From assembly GCA_934646185.1 (NCBI GenBank), contig CAKUEH010000045.1, positions 1 to 16,544 of the forward strand: DNA of 16,544 bases. Reading direction: 5' to 3'. Origin of the DNA: an uncultured Oscillospiraceae bacterium. GTDB lineage: Bacteria; Bacillota; Clostridia; Oscillospirales; Oscillospiraceae. The translations under genes were made by a program, and so were the position numbers. Below are positions 6,728 through 13,405 of the stretch, one piece after another. The notes below the pieces were generated by a model. The model did no database searches. It had not been told where the DNA came from and saw only the letters and a list, made by a program, of their open reading frames with translations. Every line of letters begins with the position of its first letter. Position 1 is the first letter of the stretch.

Positions 6728-7411
6728 ATGAACCGCAAACAATTCTATGCCGGAGCCGGAAACGCCGCCCCCATTTGTCTGGGAATCATCCCCGTCGGCA
6801 TGTCCTATGGGCTTCTGGCGATGCAGGCGGGACTAAGCCGGTTACAGACGGTACTCATGTCCGTTCTGGTAATGGCAGGTTCCTCGCAGCTGATGGCGGT
6901 CGGGATGCTTGGCTCGGCGGGCATCCCTGCCATTCTGACGGCGGTTTTCTTTGTAAACCTTCGCCACATTGTGATGAGCAGCTCAGTGATGAGCAGGCTC
7001 GAGCGTACGTCTTTGCGCGAAAAGCTTCTTTGCGCGTTTGCTCTGTGCGACGAATCGTTTGCGCTGTTTTCTCTTTCCGGCAGTCAAAGCGCCGCGCAGT
7101 TACTTGGCGCAAATACCGCGCTTTACGGCACATGGGTCGTCAGCTCTGCTGTCGGGTGCGTGCTGGGGCAGTTCTTGCCGGAGGTTGTTGCCAAGAGTTT
7201 CGGCATTGCGTTTTACGCGGCGTTTCTGGCGATGCTGCTGCCGAACGCGGCAAAATCCCGCAGGATCGCGCTTCTGGTGCTGCTGGCTGCCGGGATGAAC
7301 ACGTTGCTTAGGCTTTTCCTGCCCGCCAGCTGGGCGGTGATTTTGTCTATGGTGGTCAGCGCCGCAATCGGGACATGTTTTTTGGAGGCAGAAAGCGATG
7401 CGCAGGTTTGA
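6728..7411 (+). CDS. azlC: AzlC family branched-chain amino acid exporter subunit
   Basis: A 227-residue membrane protein, the large subunit of the AzlCD exporter for branched-chain amino acids and their analogues. The family signature is clear: PICLGIIPVGMSYGLLA near residue 15, VMAGSSQLMAVG near 48 and FFVNLRHIVMSSS near 74, with about six hydrophobic segments. AAGAGG precedes the ATG. Its 3' end overlaps azlD by 14 bases. Control by the divergent LysR gene is likely. Confidence 0.94.
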   Translation: MNRKQFYAGAGNAAPICLGIIPVGMSYGLLAMQAGLSRLQTVLMSVLVMAGSSQLMAVGMLGSAGIPAILTAVFFVNLRHIVMSSSVMSRLERTSLREKLLCAFALCDESFALFSLSGSQSAAQLLGANTALYGTWVVSSAVGCVLGQFLPEVVAKSFGIAFYAAFLAMLLPNAAKSRRIALLVLLAAGMNTLLRLFLPASWAVILSMVVSAAIGTCFLEAESDAQV

Positions 7412-7709
7412 GATATATCTTCTGATTTTTGGTATGGCGCTCGTCACATACATTCCCCGCGCCCTGCCCGCGTTCTGGATGGACAGGCTGCGGCTTGGAA
7501 AGCGGTTTCAGAATTTTTTGTCGCTGCTGCCCTATACGGCGATGTCTGCGCTGATTTTTCCCGGCGTGTTCTGCGTGGATGCAGAGCATCCGTTGTTCGG
7601 TGTTGCAGGCGCTGCGATTGCGGCAGTACTGGCGCTGAAAAAGTGTTCACTCATTGTCTGCGTCCTCGCAGCCGTTGCTGTGAACTGCGTACTATATCTG
7701 ATTTTTTAG
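7398..7709 (+). CDS. azlD: AzlD family small transporter subunit
   Basis: A 103-residue membrane protein with three or four hydrophobic segments, typical of AzlD, the small partner of AzlC (conserved TYIPRALPAFW near residue 17 and LPYTAMSALIFPGVF near 48). It starts inside the end of azlC, with GGAGG twelve bases before the ATG, so the two are coupled and made together. Confidence 0.92.
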   Translation: MRRFEIYLLIFGMALVTYIPRALPAFWMDRLRLGKRFQNFLSLLPYTAMSALIFPGVFCVDAEHPLFGVAGAAIAAVLALKKCSLIVCVLAAVAVNCVLYLIF

Positions 7710-7726
7710 AAAGGCTGGTATGATTT

Positions 7727-8500
7727 ATGAAGCAATATGTTGTAGATGCTTTCACCGACAAGGTCTTTGCGGGTAATCCCGCCGCTGTCTGTGTGATGGA
7801 CAAATGGCTGGATGACCGCATCATGCAGAACATCGCCATTGAAAACAATCTCTCCGAAACGGCTTTTGCCGTTAAGGAGGGCAACGCTTATCATCTGCGC
7901 TGGTTCACACCCGGCGGCGAGGTGGAGCTGTGCGGTCATGCAACGCTGGCGACTGCCTATGTCATTACACGCTTTGTCGAACCGAGCCTTCAAACCGTGG
8001 CATTTGACACGCTGAGCGGTCGCCTGACGGTAGAAAAGCAGGATGATCTGCTGAAGATGGATTTTCCGTCCTTTCAGTTAAAGCCTGTTCCGGTGACGGA
8101 ACAAATGATAGAGGCGCTGGGTGTCAAACCTGTTGAGGCTTACTATGGCGCAGATATGGTCTGCGTACTGGAGAATGAGGAGCAGGTACGAAGCGTTCAT
8201 CCAAACCAAGAATTGATCCGGCAGATGGATGGCGTGTGCTTCCACATTACCGCACAGGGCAGCAAGTATGATTGCGTGACCCGCAGCTTTGCGCCGAAAT
8301 GCAATGTAGCAGAAGATCCCGTCTGCGGGCGCGGACATTGCCATGTCATTCCTTATTGGGCAGGGAAAACAGGAAAAACGGAGTTTACGGCGTATCAGGC
8401 TTCCGCCCGCGGCGGTGTACTGTACTGCACCTACGCCGGAGAGCGCACCGTGCTTCGCGGGAAAGCAGCATTATTTGCCGAGGCGGAAATTTTTATTTGA
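7727..8500 (+). CDS. PhzF-family isomerase/epimerase-like enzyme
   Basis: A 257-residue PhzF-fold protein (two similar alpha/beta halves, cytoplasmic). Family marks: DAFTDKVFAGNPAAVC at the start, the catalytic-glutamate motif NLSETAF with Glu44, RWFTPGGEVELCGHATL at 58-74, and the second-half motif EDPVCGRGHCH. Family members catalyse isomerisations such as that of phenazine synthesis, but most have unknown substrates, and no phenazine genes are nearby. It follows azlD by 17 bases with only a weak ribosome site (AGAAAGG), in the same operon. The usual EDPVTGSAHC is altered to EDPVCGRGHC, which may change specificity. Confidence 0.92.
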   Translation: MKQYVVDAFTDKVFAGNPAAVCVMDKWLDDRIMQNIAIENNLSETAFAVKEGNAYHLRWFTPGGEVELCGHATLATAYVITRFVEPSLQTVAFDTLSGRLTVEKQDDLLKMDFPSFQLKPVPVTEQMIEALGVKPVEAYYGADMVCVLENEEQVRSVHPNQELIRQMDGVCFHITAQGSKYDCVTRSFAPKCNVAEDPVCGRGHCHVIPYWAGKTGKTEFTAYQASARGGVLYCTYAGERTVLRGKAALFAEAEIFI

Positions 8501-8513
8501 GGAATGAGACATT

Positions 8514-8855
8514 ATGAAGAAAGTTGACCGCCAATCAGCCAAACACTACTTTTGGTAGGAAATCTGTGATGGCTGGCATTTGATGGAACGGGATGACCTG
8601 AGTATTATTGCAGAGAAAATGCCGCCAAATACCTCGGAGGATATGCACTACCATAGAAAGGCAAGACAGTTTTTCTATATTCTCTCCGGGCAGGCAACGA
8701 TGCAGTTTTCCGATGGCTCTCTACTGCTGAACACAGGCGATGGTGTGGAGATTGAACCGGGTCAGGCACACCAGATGTGTAACTGTTCCGATACGGAAAT
8801 CGAATTTTTGACCGTTTCCATGCCGAAATCACACGGCGATAAAGTACTTCTTTGA
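8514..8855 (+). pseudogene. Cupin-domain protein interrupted by an in-frame amber codon
   Basis: The frame starts at ATG 8514, with GAGGAA (8499-8504) just after the PhzF stop. It reads MKKVDRQSAKHYFW, then TAG at 8556-8558, then EICDGWHLMERDD and an ordinary small cupin. The cupin carries metal-binding-type histidines in MHYHRKARQFFYILSG and PGQAH. Without the stop it would be a 113-residue cupin whose start (YxW..CDGWHL) matches the family as I remember it. Restart at TTG 8580 or ATG 8583 lacks a good ribosome site and would give about 90 residues. Single-base change from CAG, AAG or GAG is the simplest explanation, so it is probably a recent nonsense mutation; readthrough is possible. Last gene of the azlCD-phzF operon. 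Confidence 0.85.
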
Positions 8856-8862
8856 ATCAGGA

Positions 8863-8899
8863 AGCCCGCTGCAATCATGCGCTGCATCGGGCTGTTTTT
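8863..8899 (+). terminator. Terminator of the azlCD-phzF-cupin operon
   Basis: AGCCCG (8863-8868) and TGCA (8870-8873) pair with TGCA (8883-8886) and CGGGCT (8888-8893) with one mismatch, followed by GTTTTT. It ends the + operon eight bases after the cupin stop and separates it from the minus-strand integrase, which ends seven bases further on. Confidence 0.85.
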
Positions 8900-8905
8900 G
8901 TCGGC

Positions 8906-10081
8906 TTAGATCTCCAAGCTGCTCTGCATGATCTGACTGGCGGCTTTTTTGTTCTTATCGAATGCGTGCGTATAGATATCCAGCGTGGTCGACGGTTGAC
9001 TGTGACCGAGAAGTCCTGCAACCGTGCCGACATCCGTGCCGCTGGCAATGAACAGGCTTGCCGCCGTGTGACGCAGACTGTGGACGTTCAGGTCTGTGGG
9101 CAGATCGTTTGCCTTGAGGATTTTCTTGAAGCGCCATGTGAAAGTCGAAGGCGTCATCGGCAGTTTCATGCCCTTTCTGCGGAACACATAGTCATCTTTG
9201 GTCTGCTTGCGCCGGTCGTAGCGCTCTGTTTCCGCTGCGCAGAAGGCTTCGTACTCGCGGAGCAGACTTTCCATTTCGGTGGAGAAGTACACATACCGAT
9301 TGCCAGCCTTGGTTTTCGGCGCTTTCACGATGATCTCGTCGCCGGTTGTTTTGACCGCGTTCCGGCAGACGTGGATGCTGCGCTCGGCGTAGTTGATGTC
9401 CTCCCATTTGAGCGCACAGCACTCGCCGCGCCGCATTCCGGTCGCGATGACGAGCTTGAAGTAGGTTTCGTACAGGATGCTCACGGCCTCCAGCGCCTGA
9501 ATCAGCTTTTTTACAGTTTCATCGTCTGCAATCTTTTTCTCTTTCTTCTGACCTGTGTATTTGTAGGTGCGCCACGCGGGATTGTGATCGAGATAGCCGC
9601 CCTCCATCGCGTCGGAGAGAATGCCGCACAGACAGCTGTGGACACCTTCAACCGTCGCTTCGGAGAGCGGCTTTCCTGTTGCCTTGTTCTTTTGTTTGCG
9701 CAGCTTTGCGTAGAGACTGCGGAAGTGTTCGGGACGCAGATCGACGAGCTTGTAGCTGCCGATGTACGATTTGAAGCGTTCAATGTCCTGCTTCTCGCGC
9801 ACGAGCGTGGACTTCGCCAGCTTGTCCGGTGCAATCGTCTGGAGCCAGATTTCCGTGTACTTTTCCAGCGTAATCGACCGGTCGATGTCCGGGTTCAGCT
9901 TCTTGCAGCTCATCTCGAACAGCATCGCCTGCTCCTGTAACCACTTCTCCGTCTGCTTTGGCGTAAGGCCTGTGGGCGGCTTGACCATTTTCTGCTGCGG
10001 GTTGCGCCGCCGACCGTCGGGTGTGTAACCCATCGAGACGACAAGCAGGTAGCTATTCCCACGTTTTCTGATACTTGCCAT
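8906..10081 (-). CDS. Tyrosine recombinase / integrase 1
   Basis: A 391-residue integrase of the Tn916/phage type. It has an N-terminal arm-binding segment (1-65), a SAM-like core-binding domain (about 70-165) and a catalytic domain (about 185-391). The catalytic set is complete: Arg217 in ATGMRRGE, Lys258 in KTKAG, His334 and Arg337 in HSLRHTA, His360 in LGHSQPST and Tyr370 in LDIYTH. AGGAGG lies nine bases before the ATG. It is the last gene of the minus-strand run, next to the presumed left end of the element. It should catalyse integration and excision; no excisionase gene is recognised nearby. Confidence 0.96.
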   Translation of the reverse strand: MASIRKRGNSYLLVVSMGYTPDGRRRNPQQKMVKPPTGLTPKQTEKWLQEQAMLFEMSCKKLNPDIDRSITLEKYTEIWLQTIAPDKLAKSTLVREKQDIERFKSYIGSYKLVDLRPEHFRSLYAKLRKQKNKATGKPLSEATVEGVHSCLCGILSDAMEGGYLDHNPAWRTYKYTGQKKEKKIADDETVKKLIQALEAVSILYETYFKLVIATGMRRGECCALKWEDINYAERSIHVCRNAVKTTGDEIIVKAPKTKAGNRYVYFSTEMESLLREYEAFCAAETERYDRRKQTKDDYVFRRKGMKLPMTPSTFTWRFKKILKANDLPTDLNVHSLRHTAASLFIASGTDVGTVAGLLGHSQPSTTLDIYTHAFDKNKKAASQIMQSSLEI

Positions 10082-10101
10082 TTGTGATTCCTCCTGTTCT
10101 G

Positions 10102-10116
10102 CTCAGCACGGCTGAG
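10102..10116 (-). promoter_or_regulatory. Small hairpin just before the integrase 1 ribosome site
   Basis: CTCAGC (10102-10107) and GCTGAG (10111-10116) form a six-base stem with a three-base loop, in the 93-base gap between the two integrases and about nine bases before AGGAGG on the minus strand. It might tune translation. A second dyad, GAATCTT-G-AAGATTC (10161-10175), overlaps the stop of integrase 2. Neither is followed by a T-run on the minus strand. Confidence 0.4.
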
Positions 10117-10174
10117 ATTTTGTAACAGCAACAATACCAGAAAAAACGGGAATAGCTAGCGAATCTTGAAGATT

Positions 10175-11356
10175 CTACGAAACCAACAAATCTGGATTGG
10201 GTGTTGCAAACAGACTATTGCTCATGCGTTTCGCGGCGTCCTGCTTGAGCTGCATCTGCGGGTGACAGTAGGTGCGCTCCAGGAATGACGTATCGCCGTG
10301 ACCGGCGAGGTCTGCGACCGTGTTTTTGTCCACGCCCTCATGCAGAAGCGTTGAAACAAAAAAGTGCCGGAGGGTGTGCAGGTGATAGGTTTTCGGCAGA
10401 CCGATCTCTGCAAACAGCGCTTTCAGGTGTTTGCTGAACGTGTCCGGGTGGATGGGCGTGCCGTCGTCTTTTGTGAAAATGTACTCTGGAAACGGGATGC
10501 CCCTTTCATCGCGGAGTCTCATTTTGCGATAGCAGAAACCGCGCAGCAAGCTGAACATTTCCTCGTTCGTCGAAACAGTTCGGGCGCGACCATTTTTCGT
10601 TTTACCCTCCTGCACACCTTCGCCGGAAACGGTGCTGCAGGAATGCTGGACAATGATATAGCCCTCGTAGCTGCCGGTCACGATCACGTCTGACCAGCGC
10701 AGGGCGCACAGCTCGCCGCGCCGCATTCCGGTGTTGATGGCGAGAAAATAAAAGAGCTGAAACACCGGTTCTTCATAGCAGAGTGCCGAGAGAAATTTCT
10801 GCATTTCCTCCATCGTCGGAATTTCCTGCGATTTTCGCTCAGCAGCTGGTAAGTCAATCATACGCGCAGGATTTTTCTCAATAATCTCGTTGCGCTTCGC
10901 ATCGCCCAGAACGGCAGACACAACGGTCAGGTATTTCTGTACCGTTTTCTCCTTGATCGGCTTGCCGCGGTAGGTCCGCTTGCGGAGCTTCGCCAGCAGA
11001 TTTTCCAGTGCAATCGGGCGCAGCCGGTTCAGCTTGATCGCGCCGATCTCCGGGAACACGGTTTCGAGTGACCGACGGTAAAATGCAATCGTACCCGGTG
11101 CGTATTTCGTCTGACGCGCCAGCCACCCGCGGGCGTAAGTCTCAAATGTCATCTCGCCGTCCTCGCTATAGCCCTGTTTGAACAGGCGCTCCAGCCGCTC
11201 GGCTTCGTGGTAGACGTACTGCTCGACACCACGTTTCGGTACACTATCCGGCACCTGAATCGTCTTTGCCTTGCAGATTTTCCGTCCGTCGGTGCGGTAG
11301 CCATTGCTGATGGTGATTTTGCATTTTCGTTCAGATAATTGCTTAATACTTGCCAT
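10175..11356 (-). CDS. Tyrosine recombinase / integrase 2
   Basis: A 393-residue tyrosine recombinase, related to but clearly different from integrase 1: both begin MASI and share MRRGExCALxW. It has a core-binding domain at about 70-165 and a catalytic domain at about 180-393, with Arg212 (NTGMRRGE), Lys in GKTKNGR (252/254), His327 and Arg330 (HTLRHFF), His353 (AGHGDTSF) and Tyr363 (ERTYCHP). All catalytic residues are present, so it should be active. AGAGGAA precedes the ATG. It begins 12 bases after the relaxase stop, so it is probably co-transcribed with it. Confidence 0.96.
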   Translation of the reverse strand: MASIKQLSERKCKITISNGYRTDGRKICKAKTIQVPDSVPKRGVEQYVYHEAERLERLFKQGYSEDGEMTFETYARGWLARQTKYAPGTIAFYRRSLETVFPEIGAIKLNRLRPIALENLLAKLRKRTYRGKPIKEKTVQKYLTVVSAVLGDAKRNEIIEKNPARMIDLPAAERKSQEIPTMEEMQKFLSALCYEEPVFQLFYFLAINTGMRRGELCALRWSDVIVTGSYEGYIIVQHSCSTVSGEGVQEGKTKNGRARTVSTNEEMFSLLRGFCYRKMRLRDERGIPFPEYIFTKDDGTPIHPDTFSKHLKALFAEIGLPKTYHLHTLRHFFVSTLLHEGVDKNTVADLAGHGDTSFLERTYCHPQMQLKQDAAKRMSNSLFATPNPDLLVS

Positions 11357-11368
11357 CGAATTCCTCTT

Positions 11369-12715
11369 TCACATATTTTGTTCCATATTCCAATCTTCGT
11401 GATCGTCCTCGGCATGACCGAGGGCGGTTTTCTTTTGCCTGAGCTTCTTCCGGCGCTTGCTGTCGATGTGCGGCAGCATAGTCGTTCCGTCGCGCGTCGG
11501 CGCATCGTCCGTCATCTGCTCCACAGCACGACCAAGGCGCACAGCGCCGCGCACAAGATCACCGCCGTAATCGAGATCCATGCGCAGAGGTGGATTTTCT
11601 TCACTGCCGCTTACGACAAAGCTGAGAGTTCCTGTGTGCTGTTCTCCAAAATCAAAGTCACGGCTTTCTGTGCACTCTCGGTCAGCTCTTTGCAGGCGGA
11701 AGAATACCCTGCGCTCAGACTCCCAGCCTGTCTCTCGAACTCTGCTGCGCTCATCTGCATCGCGGTCAGGGCTTCCTGCGCTTCCCGCTTCGTCAGGAGC
11801 ATTTTCAAATCCGCGTCCAACTGCATCTGCTGTCGGAACAGACTGTCCTGCATTTCGAGCATCGCACTCCAGTTCCGCTCCATGACCATCACACTGGGTT
11901 CCAGCCGTTGCGCCTCGTCCATCAGCTTTTTGTGCTGCGTCAACATTTCTTGTGTTGTCATTCTCCGTTCTGTATCCAAATTCCGCCTCCATATTTTCTT
12001 TCAAGTATTTTTCTATGTGTAGTTTGCTGTCACGGCATTTCAGACCGCTCGGTGTGGTGTAGGTAATATTCTTCCGACCATCTGTCCAAGTAGCGTTGTA
12101 ACCTTCCGACCGGAGCAGCACCAGAAATTCCTCACGGTTTCCTGCGCAGCGCATACACTCATCAATCACGCGCATGAGTTCAAACTTCCAGCTCTCGCCC
12201 CTGTCAGCCGTGTAGTATTCCGCGTTGGATATTCCACGGGAATGGTTTTGTCCATCTTTCTGAAATTTGGGAAGCCCCAATTCCTCACAGATTTCGTCGT
12301 TGCGAACGCGCAGCTCCTGAATCTGCTCGTCCGCCATATGCACTTTCCTGCCCGTCTCGAAGTTCACACTGTTGATGATACAGTGCGAGTGGATGTGTTC
12401 GCGGTCAGTGTGTGTGCAGACCAGAACTTCACAGCCCTCGAAGTATCCGGCAAGTCTGCGAGCCGCCTCGTGTGCTGCGCGCGGGTCGATGTCTGCACCT
12501 TTTGGAAAACTCTGTACCATGTGGTAGAACATCACGCCGCCGTCTTTATGGTGCAGCAGCTTCGTGCTCAGAAACTCATCGAACGCGGTTTCCGGCTGAC
12601 AGCCGATTCCGCTGACGAGCTGCTGTCCATCCCAGCACGTTTTCCTGAGCTGTGAAACATAGCGCATCACGCCTTTCATGCAGCCGCGCGTCTGCGTACC
12701 CTTTTTGTAATTCAC
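11369..12715 (-). CDS. MOBP-type relaxase (mobilization nuclease)
   Basis: A 448-residue relaxase that nicks oriT and pilots the strand in conjugative transfer. The metal motif is seen as HTDREHIHSH (102-111, HxDxxHxHxH) followed by CIINSVN, and the N-terminal Tyr19 (MRYVSQ) is a candidate nucleophile. Residues 1-245 form the conserved nuclease part. Residues about 246-368 are Asp/Arg/Gly/Ala-rich and disorder-like and overlap another frame. Residues 369-448 look conserved again (DGTTM, SKRRKKLRQKK, ALGHAEDDHED). The GTG start overlaps the mobC stop as GTGA, which suggests coupling. In-frame sequence before it (IAIFHF) looks like part of the family N-terminus, and a GGAGG lies nine bases before an ATC at 12733, so the true start is uncertain. 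Confidence 0.92.
   Translation of the reverse strand: MNYKKGTQTRGCMKGVMRYVSQLRKTCWDGQQLVSGIGCQPETAFDEFLSTKLLHHKDGGVMFYHMVQSFPKGADIDPRAAHEAARRLAGYFEGCEVLVCTHTDREHIHSHCIINSVNFETGRKVHMADEQIQELRVRNDEICEELGLPKFQKDGQNHSRGISNAEYYTADRGESWKFELMRVIDECMRCAGNREEFLVLLRSEGYNATWTDGRKNITYTTPSGLKCRDSKLHIEKYLKENMEAEFGYRTENDNTRNVDAAQKADGRGATAGTQCDGHGAELECDARNAGQSVPTADAVGRGFENAPDEAGSAGSPDRDADERSRVRETGWESERRVFFRLQRADRECTESRDFDFGEQHTGTLSFVVSGSEENPPLRMDLDYGGDLVRGAVRLGRAVEQMTDDAPTRDGTTMLPHIDSKRRKKLRQKKTALGHAEDDHEDWNMEQNM
11611..11979 (-). CDS. Candidate nested gene inside the relaxase, coiled-coil protein
   Basis: A 122-residue frame, shifted relative to the relaxase, overlapping its variable region. It starts with TTG at 11979, preceded by GGAGG six bases away (11986-11990), and an internal ATG gives MTTQEMLTQ. 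The product is rich in Met, Gln, Glu, Leu and Lys with heptad-like spacing (RNWSAMLEMQDSLFRQQ, LDADLKMLLTKREAQEAL), as expected of a helical coiled coil. The overlapping relaxase segment looks like overprinted, disordered sequence. No family is recognised. It could be a relaxosome accessory protein. The ribosome site and protein-like composition support it, but the overlap means it could be chance. Confidence 0.55.
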   Translation of the reverse strand: MDTERRMTTQEMLTQHKKLMDEAQRLEPSVMVMERNWSAMLEMQDSLFRQQMQLDADLKMLLTKREAQEALTAMQMSAAEFERQAGSLSAGYSSACKELTESAQKAVTLILENSTQELSALS

Positions 12716-13044
12716 GAAATGGAAGATTGCGATTTTGCCACACCTCCCTCCTGTATCTCCCGCAGAGCCGTGTTGATTTTTGCGAACTCCTGCACAGCAG
12801 AATCCAGATTGGCGAACTGTACCTTGCCCATATTCGCCAGCACAGCCAGCTGGTTGAGATTGTTACCGATGGCCTTCTGCTGCCGCAGGACTTCCTTTAG
12901 TCCATCGAGAATGACGATACGTTTTCCAAGACAGCAGGCGGTCACATAGTCGCTCTGGCTCATGTGCGCCTGCGCTGCTTTTCGGCGTATCGTTTCCAAA
13001 TCCTGTTCTGAGATTCGGATGCTGAATTGCTTGTCTTTTTTCAT
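12712..13044 (-). CDS. mobC: MobC-type relaxosome accessory protein
   Basis: A 110-residue protein. A ribbon-helix-helix-like N-terminus (FSIRISEQDLETIRRKAAQA, then MSQSDYVTACCLGK) should bind oriT DNA. The C-terminal part has the MobC pattern (LKEVLRQQKAIGNNLNQLAVLAN, ALREIQEGG). It helps the relaxase open and nick oriT. I chose ATG 13044 (MKKDKQFSIR) with GGAGG four bases upstream, rather than the longer frame from 13167, which would translate the oriT-like repeats. Its stop overlaps the relaxase start. Confidence 0.92.
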   Translation of the reverse strand: MKKDKQFSIRISEQDLETIRRKAAQAHMSQSDYVTACCLGKRIVILDGLKEVLRQQKAIGNNLNQLAVLANMGKVQFANLDSAVQEFAKINTALREIQEGGVAKSQSSIS

Positions 13045-13093
13045 CTTTCCTCCGTTTTCATTGAAGTGGGTATGGGCTTCTGCCCGATTTGAG

Positions 13094-13135
13094 GCATTTG
13101 GCAGGGAGCCGGTGTGCCGGCGACTAGCCAAATGC
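13094..13135. repeat. Nested inverted repeat in the oriT candidate
   Basis: GCATTTGGC (13094-13102) is matched by GCCAAATGC (13127-13135). Between them sits a second stem, GCCGG (13108-13112) with CCGGC (13117-13121) around TGTG. A double-stem structure about 50 bases before the mobC start is typical of relaxosome binding or nicking sites. Confidence 0.75.
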
Positions 13136-13222
13136 GATGCTGGCTCCTTCGTCGGCACAAGCTCCATATCCTTCGCTTCCGCGCGGAGCGCGAAAGCTCA
13201 TCCATTCCGCTGCGCCTCCTCT

Positions 13223-13257
13223 CAAAATCGCAATCGCGTTGCTGGATTGCGATTTTG
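13223..13257. repeat. 13-base perfect inverted repeat with T-run
   Basis: CAAAATCGCAATC (13223-13235) pairs with GATTGCGATTTTG (13245-13257) around nine bases, followed by six T on the + strand. It resembles a terminator for + transcription, yet no + gene precedes it, so a role as relaxosome site is equally likely. The right arm occurs again at 12725-12737. Confidence 0.75.
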
Positions 13258-13266
13258 TTTTTTGCG

Positions 13267-13283
13267 CACGTTGGCGCAACGTG
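13267..13283. repeat. Overlapping dyads around CACGTTG
   Basis: CACGTTG (13267-13273) and CAACGTG (13277-13283) form a seven-base stem around GCG. A competing stem TTGCGC (13262-13267) with GCGCAA (13274-13279) uses the same bases, so two alternative hairpins are possible. It lies ten bases from the previous repeat. Confidence 0.65.
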
Positions 13284-13405
13284 GGCTTTTCCCGTTGTGC
13301 CGCGCACACACTCGCAGTCGGGGCAAAAAACCGCACACAGCGGCGACACGCGCCTCACGGCGGCGAACGGTGCCTGCTGTGAAAGGGTGCAAGGGTGCAA
13401 ACCGT

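Larger units (their letters stand above)
13045..13405. other. Gene-free, inverted-repeat-rich region; candidate oriT
   Basis: The 361 bases between mobC and the RepA-like gene hold no credible gene but several strong dyads: 13094-13135, 13223-13257 and 13267-13283, plus a tandem 8-base repeat at 13385-13400. In mobilization modules with MobC and a MOBP relaxase, oriT usually lies directly upstream of mobC, so this is the expected place. The exact nic site cannot be read by eye. Confidence 0.6.

Noticed and set aside
6115..7311. 398-codon + strand open frame spanning the LysR gene, promoter and azlC
   Set aside because: It crosses two clear genes of opposite strand and the regulatory gap; its composition is not protein-like.
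8556..8558. Pyrrolysine at the cupin amber codon
   Set aside because: The family position is not a known pyrrolysine site, and no pyl gene or suppressor tRNA is in the window. A nonsense mutation is simpler.
8852..9940. 362-codon + strand open frame opposite integrase 1
   Set aside because: It is antisense to a recombinase with a complete catalytic set.
13223..13264. Ordinary + strand terminator
   Set aside because: It has stem plus T-run, but no + strand gene precedes it and its arm recurs at the mobC/relaxase junction, so I list it as a repeat in the oriT candidate instead.
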